Origin: Pinus tabuliformis | Taxonomy: Eukaryota > Streptophyta > Pinopsida > Pinales > Pinaceae | DNA: 64,000 bases | Assembly (NCBI GenBank): GCA_031772625.1 | Contig: CM062808.1 | Span: 473,863,655-473,927,654 of the forward strand | Reading direction: 5' to 3' | Shown: piece by piece, positions 22,311-33,643 of the stretch | Position numbering within the stretch: position 1 is the stretch's first letter | How the letters are laid out: each line of letters opens with the position of its first letter | Made by a program: the position numbers and the translations under genes | Notes under the pieces: generated by a model | The model's input: only the letters and a program-made list of their open reading frames with translations | What the model was told of the DNA's origin: nothing | Databases searched by the model: none

Positions 22311-24540
22311 GATTGCCCCCTAGAGTGCGAAGCCTGTAGTAGATTAGGGTTTTTATGATCTAGGAAGGGTGAAGTACTTTATCATTTCAAGGAGTATCTT
22401 GTGGAGGACCTGGTCAGAACCTGCAAATATTCAACACAAAATACATATATAAGATGATATCATCGCTGAGGTAGGAATTCCCATACTTAGATTGAAAACT
22501 TTAACTAATGATCTAACTACTGCTCTGATACAAGAATGATTTTGCAGTACATCACAATCATAGACTTTTGTAGACACAGTATGGACGCAGCCATCTGTTT
22601 ATGATTAGTCTACTGTATAATGAATACAAAACTCCTCGCAGCCTGGATGGTGGAAACTAGATCCAGGGTCTTCATTTCTACTTCCCGAATTGGTACGATT
22701 CTATCCATGCGAATAAATGAGTTGATGTCGAGCATGGTAGAAACCACTTGATTACCAGTCAATGATGTAAACTATTAACAAGTGTGAGAGAGACCACCAG
22801 TGATGTCAATGGTTCTCAAAGTACCCAGTACAATCCATGAAATGTGAATGAATGGGTTGATGTCGAACACGTCACGGAATCCTTTGATCGAAAGTCAATG
22901 ATGTAAACTGTCGTCAAAGGCGAGAAACCTGCCATTGATGCATGCAGACTTCAAGGTACTGTTTGATTTCTAAGTCATCTTTCTAGATAATGTGCTGATG
23001 TCGATAGAAAGTGACTCGTTGCAGGCAAGCCCACAACACGAAATCATTGTTCAAGTTGAAGAAATGTTGCTGTAAGGACTGACTCAGGGATGGTCAAATG
23101 GATGACAAGTATTTTGCATATGAATGGTTTATTTGCAGAGACCTCTTGAACACATAACGACACGACAGATGGCTTAGTGACGATTGACCCAAAGTTAATA
23201 CCCGGAAACGGTTGAAGACTTTCAAAGTGGTTTGATCAACTTTTTAAGGCAAAGGATTTCCCAACCCAGGTGAATGAAAAGTGTCGTGTTCAAGAGTGGT
23301 GATAAGGTTCTTCTGTAACAAAGGATGATAAATCGGTTCATTCTTCTCTCTTTCCCCCACCATTTCTGGCAAGTACCTCTTTATTTTTTACAAGCTTGAG
23401 GAGTATAACATATGCTCGATTATAATCTCATCCTTCGGATGAGACCAACTTAGTTTAGATTCGGACCCTAAGAAGGAGTGGTCCGTTCTTGTTTGTAATT
23501 GAATAGGTCATGTACTGTGAAATTTTAACGAGTCTAGTATAGGAGAAACTCGGCGTTTTTCATTTTTAGAGAGTCTGAAAAAACTAAAGAAGACTCCAAG
23601 GTGAACTTTTTCGTAAATTTGTGTCTCCCAAGCCCGAAAAGGTATAAAATAATACCTGAGAGAACCGCTTGATCTCGCGACCAAGGAGTACTTTCATGAT
23701 TAGTGTCTCTGACCTGAAAAGTAAAAAGCGATCAAGGACACGTCGTTTTATTTCCGTATCGAGTTTGAAACGACAAAAACCCGGCAAACTTTTCCTGTTT
23801 TTCTGTCAGAAAAGCGCTATAAGGGGACCGTCTTTTAGTTCCGTTTTAACGAGTGTAAAAGAAACGCTCGGCAATCTTTTCATGTTTTAGGAGTCAGAAA
23901 AGAGCTTAAAAGATGACTCTGATGTTTTGGTTCGTGAAAAATGATGATTTTACTCTAAAGTCCTTTTGTCCTGCACAAAAACGACACATTACTCATACCT
24001 GTTTAAGATGGGTAAAAATACATTGAAAAATGTCCTTTCATGGTAAAAAATAAACAAACTTAGCATTCATTCATCCAAAAAACCTATAAAAAGACTTTTT
24101 ACCATGTCATTTTTACCATTTTACTATTGAGGTTGAGAAAAGGGCTTTTGACAAGAAAACTTCCCGTGGACTTTGCGGAGAATCCGACCGTCAGAATCGA
24201 GCGCCGTCTCTTTCAGGTATTTCACAACATCCTCTTCTTCAATTTCATCCGTTTAGAATTTCATTTCAAGTTTTAGTTTGATTTTTTGGAGGGTTTAGGG
24301 TTTTAAAATGCGTTTCTCGGGGGACGCAGGTGCCCCATGGGCGACCTGCGTACCCCGACTTTTTCGTATATGGGAAAAAGGTAGGGGTACGCAGCCCACC
24401 TTCAGACCAGCTGCGTACCGCTGCTCTGTCTTCTGAACGCGGGGTGCGTACCCTGTGAAACGTGGTTTTTGAAACCCCAAACTCCAATTTTAACCAATCA
24501 AAATTTGTTTAATAAATTCTAATCATTGTTTCTTGGTGTG
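22311..24540 (-). other. Modular non-coding 3' region of element D
   Basis: The polypurine tract is at 22,311-22,322 (TAGGGGGCAATC on the minus strand). Plus-strand modules start at 22,692 (128 bp), 22,820 (135 bp) and 22,955. They share GATGTCGA and TCAATGATG segments and match those of A and B in order and spacing. From 23,300 to 24,150 the sequence is A/T-rich with recurring AAAGAGTC..AAAA-like segments. A cluster of GCGTACC/GGTACGC motifs lies at 24,300-24,450, just before the antisense gene. Confidence 0.65.
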
Positions 24541-24551
24541 TAGGTCACTCA

Positions 24552-25769
24552 CCATGCTAGATTGGCGTGAAAGAGAGCACGAAGACGTTGATTTGGCCGC
24601 AATAGGTCATCAACCTTCTATTGATGCGTTAAAGGCATGCAGTCTCTACACGTACTGGGCCATACCTGGCATGAGGGCCCAGGTGCCATTCTTAGAGTGG
24701 CTGGTTGAAAGGTGGAACATTTAGGATCAATGTTTTTACATCGGAGAACACCAGCTCGAGATAGAGTCCTCTGACATATACTTTCTCACTGTCTTGCCTA
24801 AGAGGGGCAAGCAACTCTCTCTATTCGGGACTAGGCCGGGTGGCCAATCCCTTGCTAGTCTCTGGCTAGAGTGGTGCAACAATCAAAACCAGGAGAAGGG
24901 GATAGAAATCAAATATATATCCCGACCTGAACTTATGGTAATTGCCTTTACAGTTACCAGACTTTGCGGTGCTGCCGCTTTGCACATGGCCACTGGATCC
25001 CAAATGCGGATGGATATAGATTGCTTCCAAGGCACCATTTTCAACTGGTGCGATGCTGTGTTGGCCAATATGAAGGGCCAACTAACCAGGGCAAAGAGAG
25101 GACAACTGAATACCTTTGGATACGGGCCTTTAGTTGTGAGTTTTTCCCTAGAGAGAGTTCCAATGCTGATCCCCCAGCATCTTTACAGTTCCAGTTGGGG
25201 CTCCTCGGGAGCCTAAGTTGACGAGATGGATTGCAGTAATGGCCCGGCATCCTGATGAGGGAGCAGCAGTTGTTCGATTTCCTGATGGTTACTTTCACTG
25301 GCTGGAGGGCCAAGTCTTTGCGATTCAGGATTTTCCGTATGCCGGAATGGATTTTCGCAATGATCCGGACATGGTTCTTCCACAGGGAGAACAATGGGAC
25401 GACAGAGGTATTTTATTTTTCACAAGTTTTTAAATTATGTATTTTTTTTTGTTTTTTATATATCGTCTCAAAACTGACTGCACAAATTTTAAAAATGCAG
25501 ATGTAGGTCCACGGCATCCGGCCAACCTCCGGGCTTTTGAGAGGAGAGTACCAGTTGTACCAGCACCGGCCCCAAAAGATGCGGCCGCAGAGACCTTAGC
25601 CGAGCTGGAACAGGATCTAGAGCGTTTGACGGTGGATATACCAGAGACCACTATAGATGACATTCCTATCCGACTTCAGCGCTACGTGGTCGCAGTCCCA
25701 GGACCTTTCAGGAGGTTCCTGTGTAGGGTAGCGAGGGCAGTGGTCTCGTATAGAGAGCACCACCAGTGA
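24552..25769 (+). pseudogene. PMD-like gene, antisense inside element D, with one intron
   Basis: The plus-strand reading resembles the plant mobile domain (PMD, aminotransferase-like mobile domain) family: WAIPGMRAQVPFLEWLVERW (about 24,655-24,718), then GEHQLEIESSDIYFLTVLPKRG (about 24,745-24,805), the usual L..L..RW then E..(I/L)...D.Y.L..LP pattern. Further on are LASLWLEWCNN, FGYGPLVV and FPYAGMDFRNDPDMVLP (about 25,340-25,390). An intron, gta...gcag, fits 25,408-25,500. Exon 2 runs to a stop at 25,769. A 3' splice-like gtgtgtag at 24,536-24,543 suggests an upstream leader exon. PMD proteins are known in plants as host regulators and as cargo of transposable elements. Being antisense, its intron survives because the element's RNA is the other strand (inference). 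It has about two interruptions. Confidence 0.6.
25408..25500 (+). other. Candidate intron of the PMD-like gene
   Basis: A GTATTT start, a T-rich body and an AAAATGCAG end, 93 bp. It interrupts the reading in phase 1, just after a Trp-containing motif. The PMD-like fragment near 39,487 has a GT at the same place and phase, which supports a real conserved splice site. Confidence 0.6.
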
Positions 25770-25969
25770 TTGGCTAGTCACTTTTGTAGACACATATGAC
25801 ATTTTTGGTTTTTTGTACTTATCATTTTTGCCGATCATAAGGTGTTTTTCAACCTATGATCGAAGACGATGTATATTTTTGACACACTCCTATCTGTATA
25901 TATAATTATTACCGGCTTATTTTGTTAAACATGTGTGATGAAATGTTTATAAATTTACATTTATGATTG
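25770..25969. other. Spacer between the antisense gene and second RNase H in D
   Basis: An A/T-rich 200-bp spacer between the 3' ends of two convergent coding regions (PMD-like on plus, RNase H on minus). I see no gene in it. Confidence 0.5.
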
Positions 25970-26386
25970 TTACAAATGTCTATTTAACATTCGAGACGCC
26001 ATTGCATCTGCTAATGTATTTAAAGACCTTGGAATATGCTGATATTCAATGTAATAAAATTCACGTTCCAAGAGACGCACCCTCAAAAACAATCTTAATA
26101 ACACCGGATTTCTAATGGCATAGACTCTATTAAGTTGTAATACAACGAGTTCAGAATCTAACCTCACTATCAAACTCCGAATCCCAAATGAAATAGATTC
26201 AGATAATAATTCAATCACTGCACTGTATTCTGCAATGTTGTTTGTTGTTTGACCGAGGCTCACCCCATGCATAGAAACTAACTCGTCAGAGGGCAAATAG
26301 ATAACCCAAGCTGCAGAAGAGATATTCCGTGTACTATGACAAGCACCATCAGCAAATCCAATGTACGTTTGGAGAGGCGTCGACAT
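25970..26386 (-). pseudogene. Element D: second RNase H, downstream of integrase
   Basis: The minus-strand frame starts MSTPLQTYIGFADGACHS, with FADGA (first Asp), NNIAEYSAVIELL (Glu), IVRLDSELVVLQL (Asp) and SLNTLADAMAS (last Asp). This is the DEDD pattern of an RNase HI fold of the additional or archaeal-like type that Tat elements acquired beside their degenerate gypsy RNase H. In classic Tat elements it sits between the first RNase H and integrase. Here it follows the integrase C-terminus and is preceded by a candidate intron. It would remove RNA from RNA:DNA hybrids during reverse transcription. The region itself reads open. Confidence 0.82.
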
Positions 26387-26479
26387 CTGCAATATCAAGA
26401 GTAAAACCAAGATAAGCCAGAATAACGACAAAAACACACTCTCTAAACTAAGCACACAGCCTAAACTAAGCAAACATAC
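26387..26479 (-). other. Candidate intron between integrase and second RNase H of D
   Basis: On the minus strand, GTATGTTTGC begins at 26,479 and TTGATATTGCAG ends at 26,387, immediately before the ATG of the RNase H. The length is 93 nt. Tat/Ogre relatives are known to use splicing, so separate expression of this enzyme from spliced RNA is plausible. The hydrophobic stretch read through this segment is then not protein. Confidence 0.5.
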
Positions 26480-26534
26480 CAGCTAGAAAGAAAACTAACC
26501 TAACTAGAACTAACTAAATCTCCATACCCACCAT

Positions 26535-27646
26535 TTAAGCATAATACCTCTTAAGGTAAAGTCCATTTCTGGGCTTACCCAAAGAGTCCCCATCAAAATC
26601 TACCAGCTCATAGGCCCCTTTTTCCAGCTTTCGATTGACAATGTAGGGCCCATGCCACATGGGAACGAATTTTCCAGCACCTAATTTATCGTTAGCTTGA
26701 TCATATAATAGAACTAGGTCTCCTTCCGAAAAATTACGAGGGGTCACGTTACGGTCATACATTGTCAAGCTTTCATCCTTTTTGCGTGAGTCTCGATTGC
26801 CAAAGCAGCATCACGTCGAGTCTCATCTAATTTAGCTAAGTATAACAGATGCTTCTCCTCTTCGGAAGTAGCTGGGAGTAATTTGATAGCCATTTGAAGT
26901 GATGGGATTTCGCATTCAATGGGCAACACTGCTTCCAAACCATAAACTAGTTGGAAAGGAGTGAACCCTGTTGATGTTTTTACTGAGGTTCGATACACCC
27001 AAAGCGCTGAGAATAACATGTTGTGCCAATTCGACCGATGAATACCAATGATTTGTCGGATCATGATAACTAGAACTTTGTTGATGGATTAGCCCAAACT
27101 GTTTGCTTGAGGATAATAAGGAGTAGAACTATCATGGCGTAAACCAAGCTGGCTTGTAAGTTCTGTCATCATAATGTTTCGAAAATGGCGCCCATGGTCA
27201 GTGATTATCGCTTGTGGGACACCAAACCTAGCAATAATATGATTGAATACGAAAATTGCTGCTGTTTTGCCGCTTGCCTCGAATGTAGGCATCGCCTCGG
27301 CCCACTTAGTAAAATAATCAACTGCAAGGATGATATACGCATGCCCCCCGGCCGAGTGAGGGTTACAAGTAATAAAATCGATACCCCATTTAGCAAAAGG
27401 ACCAACGGCAATTATAGGGTGGAGAGGAGCAGGTGGTGCGTGCATCTTGCGATCAAACACTTGACAGTTGTGGCATTTTCGGACCGCAATGATACAATCT
27501 TTAAACATGGACGGCCAGAAATAGCCAGCACGCAACACCTTCTGAGCTGTGGCATACCCAGACATATGACCGCCACATGCTCCAGAATGATAGTCATTCA
27601 AAACCCTTTCTGCCTCTTCATGAGTTAAGCAACGACGAAAAACCAA
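26535..27646 (-). pseudogene. Element D: integrase
   Basis: The minus-strand reading has an HHCC zinc-binding region (YHSGACGGH near 27,590, RKCHNCQVF near 27,470), a catalytic core with KWGIDF (near 27,390), AVDYFTKWAEAMP (near 27,300) and IITDHGRHF (near 27,200), and STPYYPQANSLG near 27,100. A C-terminal part has YRTSVKTSTGFTPFQLVYG and the GPYIV module (near 26,645), ending LYLKRYYA. It would insert the cDNA into the genome. Lightly damaged. Confidence 0.9.
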
Positions 27647-27778
27647 GTCCGCCCCACGACGATAAAGAGTATCTCCAATAATTCTGTATTGTTGGGACTG
27701 GAATCGAATTTTCCAGCGTTCCGACTTTGAAGCTTCGGGCCGAAAGGATTGGGTTTGGAGATAGACGATTATATCTCC

Positions 27779-29726
27779 TTACCAAGGATCTAAAGTGCTG
27801 ATAAGAAACAGAGATTCGTCTGCAATGGGTTCCTCTGCCACAGTTTCCGTGTCAGCACGCGGGAAGTCACACATCAATTCCGCAAAAACTAAGGATTTCT
27901 TAGACTTGGACTTCTCAAACTCCAAATCGAACTCCTGCAGGATAAAAATCCATTTGGAGTACTTTCCCCCTAGCAATTGTTTTGTCAAAATGTAGATCAT
28001 AGGGTTGCAATTCGAAATCACTGTAGTTTTACGAAGAAGAATGTAATGACGAAAACGCTGGACAGCCTGAATAGCTGCCAGGGCCAATTTCTCCACATGC
28101 GAATATTTTAGCTCAGTGGGATTTAACGTCCTACTAAGATAATATATCACATGTTCCGTTCCGAATTCGTCTTCCTGAACTAAGACCATTCCAATGGTGG
28201 AGTGGGAGGCGGAAAGATACAAAATGTAGTCCTGGTTGTAGTTGGGAGGATGCAGCAACGGTGCATGGGTCAAAAGATTTCTGAGCTATCTCATCCCAAG
28301 AAAATTGAGCGTTTCATTTCAACAACCGGGTGAAACCCTTTGTAACCTCGTCGTAGTTAGGAATGAATCGACGTAAAAAGTTTGCTTTCCCTTGCAAACT
28401 TTGGAGTTGGCGCAAACTCGAAGGAGGAGGCAATTTGATGATGGCTTCGACCTTCGAGGGATCGACACGGATACCGGCTTTTGAAACGACAAATCCTAGT
28501 AATCGTCCCACTTCGATGCAGAAGACACATTTGTGTGGGTTCAACCGAATTTGATAATGCCGACACCTCATAAAAATAGCGCATAAGTGGACAAGGTGAT
28601 CAGCTCGATGTAAAGAATGAGCAGGCAAATCATCGAGATACGGTTGCACAATGTGCTTGATGTCATGAAACGCGTAAGACATTGCCCGTTGGAAAGTGGC
28701 TCCGGCATTCTTAAGTCCGAAAGGTAATTTTCAGTAAGCAAATGTCCCCCAAGGACAAATGAAAGCCGTTTTTGGTTGATCGGTAGGTAGAATATTGATT
28801 TGGTTGTAACCAGAAAAACCCTCCATAAAGGAAAATATTTCACTGCCGGCACAATCATCAATTATTTGATCGATATAGGGTGTAGGATAGTTGTCTCTTG
28901 GACAAGCACGATTTATATCCCTATAGTCGATACATATTCTTATTGTTCCTTGTTTCTTGTTAACCGGAAAAATATTCGATACCCAATCCGTTAACGGGAT
29001 CGGATAAATGAAACCTGCTTTCAATAGCTTCTCGACTTCTGCTTTAATCGCAGCCGCTTTCCTAGGGTGTATCTGATGCAGACCTTGCCGAACGGGTTTA
29101 GCATCCGGGTAGGTCTTGATTTCATGAACAACAATGGAGGGATCAATTCCTGGCATTTCCTCATAGGACCAGGCAAACACGTCACGGAATTCTTGAAATA
29201 GGACCTTGTATGTTTGAATTTCGTTATTTGTACACGAGGAACCTATATGAATGTTTTCAATAACTCTGATTTTGACTGAAATGTCGATGGAAATAGTTTG
29301 GGAAATGTTTCCCAAATTCAACTCTGAATCAGGATGTTTCATGGGATTCTGAGCGTCCTTGACATATTCAGCTGTAAAAATTGATGAAAAATCATTTTCA
29401 AAGTCATCAGCCTCAGGTAAAAATGAAGATCTATGATGAAGATCTTCCCATGGTAGATCGTCTACACTTAGGATTTCGCGAAGTTGTTCGTTAGATGACA
29501 CAACTTCGGGAAACGTTATCCGTTCTGTGGTTGATGTGAAAAGTGATTCCTCACGGACCACATTCATTTGGTCGAATTGGGTTGAACTGGAGTCGGAAAA
29601 AGACTGCACGGCCTCATAAGCAATTTCATATGGACTCAAAGGCATTGCATTACCGAAGGAGTCTATTTCAGATTCAGATGGGACAATCCAAGGATCATTG
29701 TAAATAATAGTGTCTGAAGTAATCAT
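27779..29726 (-). pseudogene. Element D: reverse transcriptase and first RNase H
   Basis: The minus-strand reading opens with an acidic linker. It continues with HEIKTYPDAKPVRQGLHQIH (about 29,130-29,070), KLLKAGFIYPIPLTDWVSNI, RICIDYRDINRACPRDNYPTP, FMEGFSGYNQINILP and FICPWGTFAY (to 28,731). It goes on to YLDDLPAHSLHRADH (about 28,640), SLQGKANFLRRFIPNYDEV (about 28,390) and a gypsy RNase H region with STIGMVLVQEDEFG and SHVEKLALAA (about 28,190-28,080), ending near DFPRADTE. The KQGTIRICIDYRD and PRDN(Y/F)PTP motifs are typical of Tat-lineage RT. Lightly damaged. Confidence 0.9.
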
Positions 29727-29783
29727 ATGAATGGATGCGAATGAAGGGTCTTCATTGATCGAAGGAAAGGGAAAAGTTCCCAG

Positions 29784-30740
29784 TCAACCGGAATCTTTAA
29801 CCAATCCTACACCAACATCCTTGTAAGGGATAGTCGTTTTACCGACATGCTGGATACTCTCTGAAGAGGTTGGGTCGGATGAAAAGTAAGCCAGCTGGTC
29901 TATCGTCACGATCTTACCATTATGTGGAAACTTTATAACTCTGAAGACCGATGACACGACCACTGTCATAGCGTAAGACCAACTGCGACCCAAAAGAAGG
30001 TTGTAGTCTAGAGGGGCATCAACCACCTCCACATCCAGACTAACGGTTTTTCCTTCAACCCCTATAGGCAAATCCTGAAGAATGCCAAACGGATGGAACC
30101 CACGGCCATCAAAGGCCTTAAGAATCGTCGGGGATTGGTTCAGTGAAGGAGAACCAAGTGATCTCCAACACTGAATCGACATAATACACGTAGAAGCTCC
30201 TTCATCAATTACAGTCCGATGAATAGGCTTGTTTTTTACTATCACAGGAATCTGGAAAGCCATTTGATGAGGGAGATGCGGTGTACTATTTTCTAGATCA
30301 AAGATTATCAGGTTCGGGTCCTGAATATCAACAGCACCTATAGCCGACAAGAGTAATTTTCGTTGTGCTGGGCATGATTGTAGCACTTCCAAAGCCGACA
30401 TTGCTGAGGGTGAACTAGCTAAATCCTCAACAATGTTATAATTATGAGCTGCTCTCGCATGTGGATTGAAAGAAGACTTTCGAGGTATACCCTTGGTGGG
30501 CGGTTTAATTACCAAGTCCGGGTTAGGTTTCTCGATCTGTAGTGGATCAGAACCGGGAGCTGAGGTTGATGGATTAGAATGAGAAGATTCTGCTTCTTTA
30601 CCATCAACAGGATTCTTACTACCATAATCTTGCGATCGAGTCGCAATCCGTACATGAGACATCATCAATATAGGTTCTTCACTGGCACTCAAGGAAGAAC
30701 CTATCATTTTACTCTCCTGCTTCGGAAATGGATCTTTCAA
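29784..30740 (-). pseudogene. Element D: retropepsin-like protease
   Basis: The minus-strand reading shows a linker, then SALEVLQSCPAQRKLLLSAI, then the protease proper: HRTVIDEGASTCIMS (about 30,225-30,180), GKTVSLDVEVVDAPLDYNLL (about 30,070-30,010) and LGRSWSYAM. FPHNGKIVTIDQLAY ends the conserved block and is shared with A and B (FPHNGNIVTIDQLAS). The D-E-G active-site form instead of D-S/T-G is common to all three elements here. It would release Gag and Pol products. Confidence 0.85.
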
Positions 30741-33643
30741 AACAGCAGGAGTTGGGGAACCCTTAAAGATTTTCGCAACCTCTGCCCGATGAGGGCAATC
30801 TCTTGTGAAATGATCTTCTTGACAAATTAAACAAGGATAGTGAGGTTTGTGCTTTTCGTCGTTAGATTCTGACTTCTCTTTTTTCTCCTTTGGAGCCTTG
30901 TCTGCTTTATCCTTCTTCTTGCCTTTCTTCTTACCACCGTTTTTTGATTTAGCCGTAGATTACTCTACAGCATGAATATCGGCAGTAATTTCAGGAGAAG
31001 ACTCTCCTGTCGGGGAGTCCGTTAAGGTTATTATTGGAGAAGAATTCTTTGAGGATTTCTTCTTATTTTTAGTATTCACCGTACCAATCATGCCATCAGC
31101 AGCATGAGACCTCGAAGGAGCAGCAGCGATTTGATTCGACTTAGGAAGATCTGGGATCTTCTCGTGCAACGTACCCGACTGAGTGTAAACTAAGTCAAGG
31201 TATTGGGCTTGAGCAATGACTTGCTCCTCAGTAACTACTCCGGCCTTAGCTACATCTTCAGTAATCTTAGGTAATAATGATTTTACAAACCATTCAGCTA
31301 AGATTTGGTCCGGGATAAAAACTTTCACTAAACGTCTTCGACATCTCTATTCATGAATATGATCGGAAATATAAGTGGAGGTCGACTGTTTTAATGAAGT
31401 TAATAGCTCAGTGCCATTATCGTATCTGACCGGCAACTGAAAATGAGTTAGGAACGAGGTAGCTAACTGGCTAAAATTGTAAAAAGAGGCCCGTGGTAAC
31501 TCAATGTACCACTTGGCCGCGAGACCAATGAGCGTACGCTGGAAAATATGTAAGCAGACCGAATCATCCGAGATAGAATTTGAAGCACACCAGAGGTGGT
31601 AAATCATCACGTGATTGGACGGATCCTCTCCAGACTTACCTTCAAACTTGGGTATATCACTGGGCAACTTATTTGGCATTGGCGGCCAGAACGGAAGATA
31701 TTGAATTGGATCGTTCGTTAGGCGTGTCAAGTCTGGTAAATCCAAAGTTGCAATAAACGGTAACTGCCGATTAGGATCTCTAAAACTCTGGGTCACAAGA
31801 CCAGTCCCAGGAGGAGGATATCCAGGATAACTTGGAACAGGAATCGCATTCGGGATATTATATCCTCCTGGAAAACCAGGATTAACCGGACCGTACTGGG
31901 GTTGTTGATAAGTGTACCCAGGATACGGTTGATACTGGTAAACCGGTTGTTGGACAGCAGGACCGAATTGGTACTGTCCCTGGTACTGTTGGTAGGTAAA
32001 CTGAGGTTGAATTGTTACAACAGTACTTAAACCAGGCTGCCCTATAGGCATCTGGACCGTGGTTTGAATCATAGATCCGGACAACGGTAAAGATGTCTGA
32101 GGAGTGGTTGCAGAGACAGTAGAAACCGGAGCTGTCGATACTCCAGAAGTAAGTGCGGTAGATGTTGCGGTAGTTGCAGCAGCCGTTTGAGATGGAGTAC
32201 TAGGTGCAATTGGCGGCTGAGTAACTACCGAAGTTACAAAAATTTGAACATTTGACTGGACAGGTTGCGGTTGCTGGGGTGAACCAGAAACTACGGGTTG
32301 TCCAGTTTGAGGTACCAACTGTATACTTGGCTGCAACACCTGTTGACCCTGTGATGGATCCCACACTATCATTCCGGGGTATTGACCCGTAACAGGTTGA
32401 GGATACTGAGATCCATAACCAGATTGAGGATAGGATTGATAACCGAAAGGCATAGTTCCCATACCTTGAACATACGACTGACCTTGGGGTGGTTGCTAAC
32501 CTTGACTCGAGTATTGACCTTGAGGTTGATAACCTTGGGGTAAATATTGATATTGGGGTTGACCTTGACCTTGAGGTTGATACCCTTGAGGTTGATACCC
32601 TTGGGGTTGATACCCTTGAGGTAAATATTGATATTGAGGTTGACCCTGGGGTACATATTGAGGCTGGGGTTGACCTTGAGGCATGTATTGTACCATAGGT
32701 ACATACTGACCTTGAGGCTGCCCCCCAGACACAATTTGTGTACCTTGAGGTTGCCCCCCAGGCGTTAATTGAGGCTACCCCCCAGGCGGTAATTGGCCAC
32801 CTTGAGGTTGAGAAATGGGAACTGAACCTGACATCATGTAAATGTCCCCTACACCCAACGGTTTATTACCATTGTTTCCAGCTAATAACCCATGGTCAAT
32901 GGGTTGAGGAGATGCCCCCGCAAAGGTACCAGAAAGTGACTGATGCCCGGTGGGAACAGAAGGACCGTCGTGTAAAAAAGATTCAGGAGATTGAGTAAAC
33001 ACGGACGACTGACCAGACATATTTACAGGAGTATAAATACCTCCAGGTGGAAAAAGAGTACGAGGTGGAGAAAAACCTACCCCTGAGTTGTCTAAATAAT
33101 TGGTTAACGAAAGGTACCAAGTAGTACTTCTAGGAGGGCTGTAAAATATAGATTCACACTCCCTTAATCAATAGTAGGTTGATCTTCAAGGGTAGATACG
33201 CCTAATTCTTCCTCTGGAGCAAGTTATTCAATAGCTATCAAACCAATAGGAAGATTTTCGGTGATGACTCTTTCTACCCTAGGTGAATCTGGTACACTAG
33301 AAGTTGGAGTAACAGGTTTAGATATTTCAGGTTCTTCACCTATATCACTAGTAGATGAAAAACTACCAGCAAGCTCAGAAACTTCAACTGCTTCAGGATT
33401 ATAACCTGTTTCTAGACTTTGGTAATCTTGATGGACTACCAACGAAGACTCTCCTTCTTCTGGTGAACCTACTCTACTGCCGCTAGGAGGAGTTACAAGG
33501 ACCTTTAAACCTTCGTAATGACTTGGGACCTCTTGAGGAGATTCACCCTGAAGTCTACAAGATTTCCTCAACAATTCGACCACAGAAACAACCTCAGGAG
33601 ACTTGCCCCGAAGTCTACGGGACTGTCTCGGTAATTCCGCCAC
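30741..33643 (-). pseudogene. Element D: Gag with Gln/Pro-rich N-terminus and zinc knuckle
   Basis: In the minus-strand order: an N-terminal frame (33,643-33,224) with repeated R..RLRGKSPEV-like motifs; a Gly/Pro/Gln-rich part (33,020-32,775); and a strongly repetitive PQGYQPQG/QPQYQYLPQG tract (32,732-32,496), coded by 15-bp nucleotide repeats. A Gln/Thr-rich part leads to the Gag core (LPSDIPKFEGKSGEDPSNHV near 31,660-31,600, AKWYIELPRASFYNFSQL near 31,520-31,460). A Lys/Ser-rich linker and the CX2CX3HX4C knuckle CLICQEDHFTRDC (near 30,790) follow. The low-complexity tract looks prion-like. The knuckle spacing matches A and B. Confidence 0.82.

Noticed and set aside
26387-26473. Hydrophobic N-terminus (LSLFWLILVLLLILQ) apparently fused to the second RNase H of D, like a signal peptide
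   Set aside because: It coincides with a GT...AG candidate intron ending directly before an in-frame ATG, so it is more likely intron read-through.
32489-32698. A plus-strand Val/Asp/Leu repeat frame
   Set aside because: Shadow of the Gln/Pro repeat coding on the minus strand.
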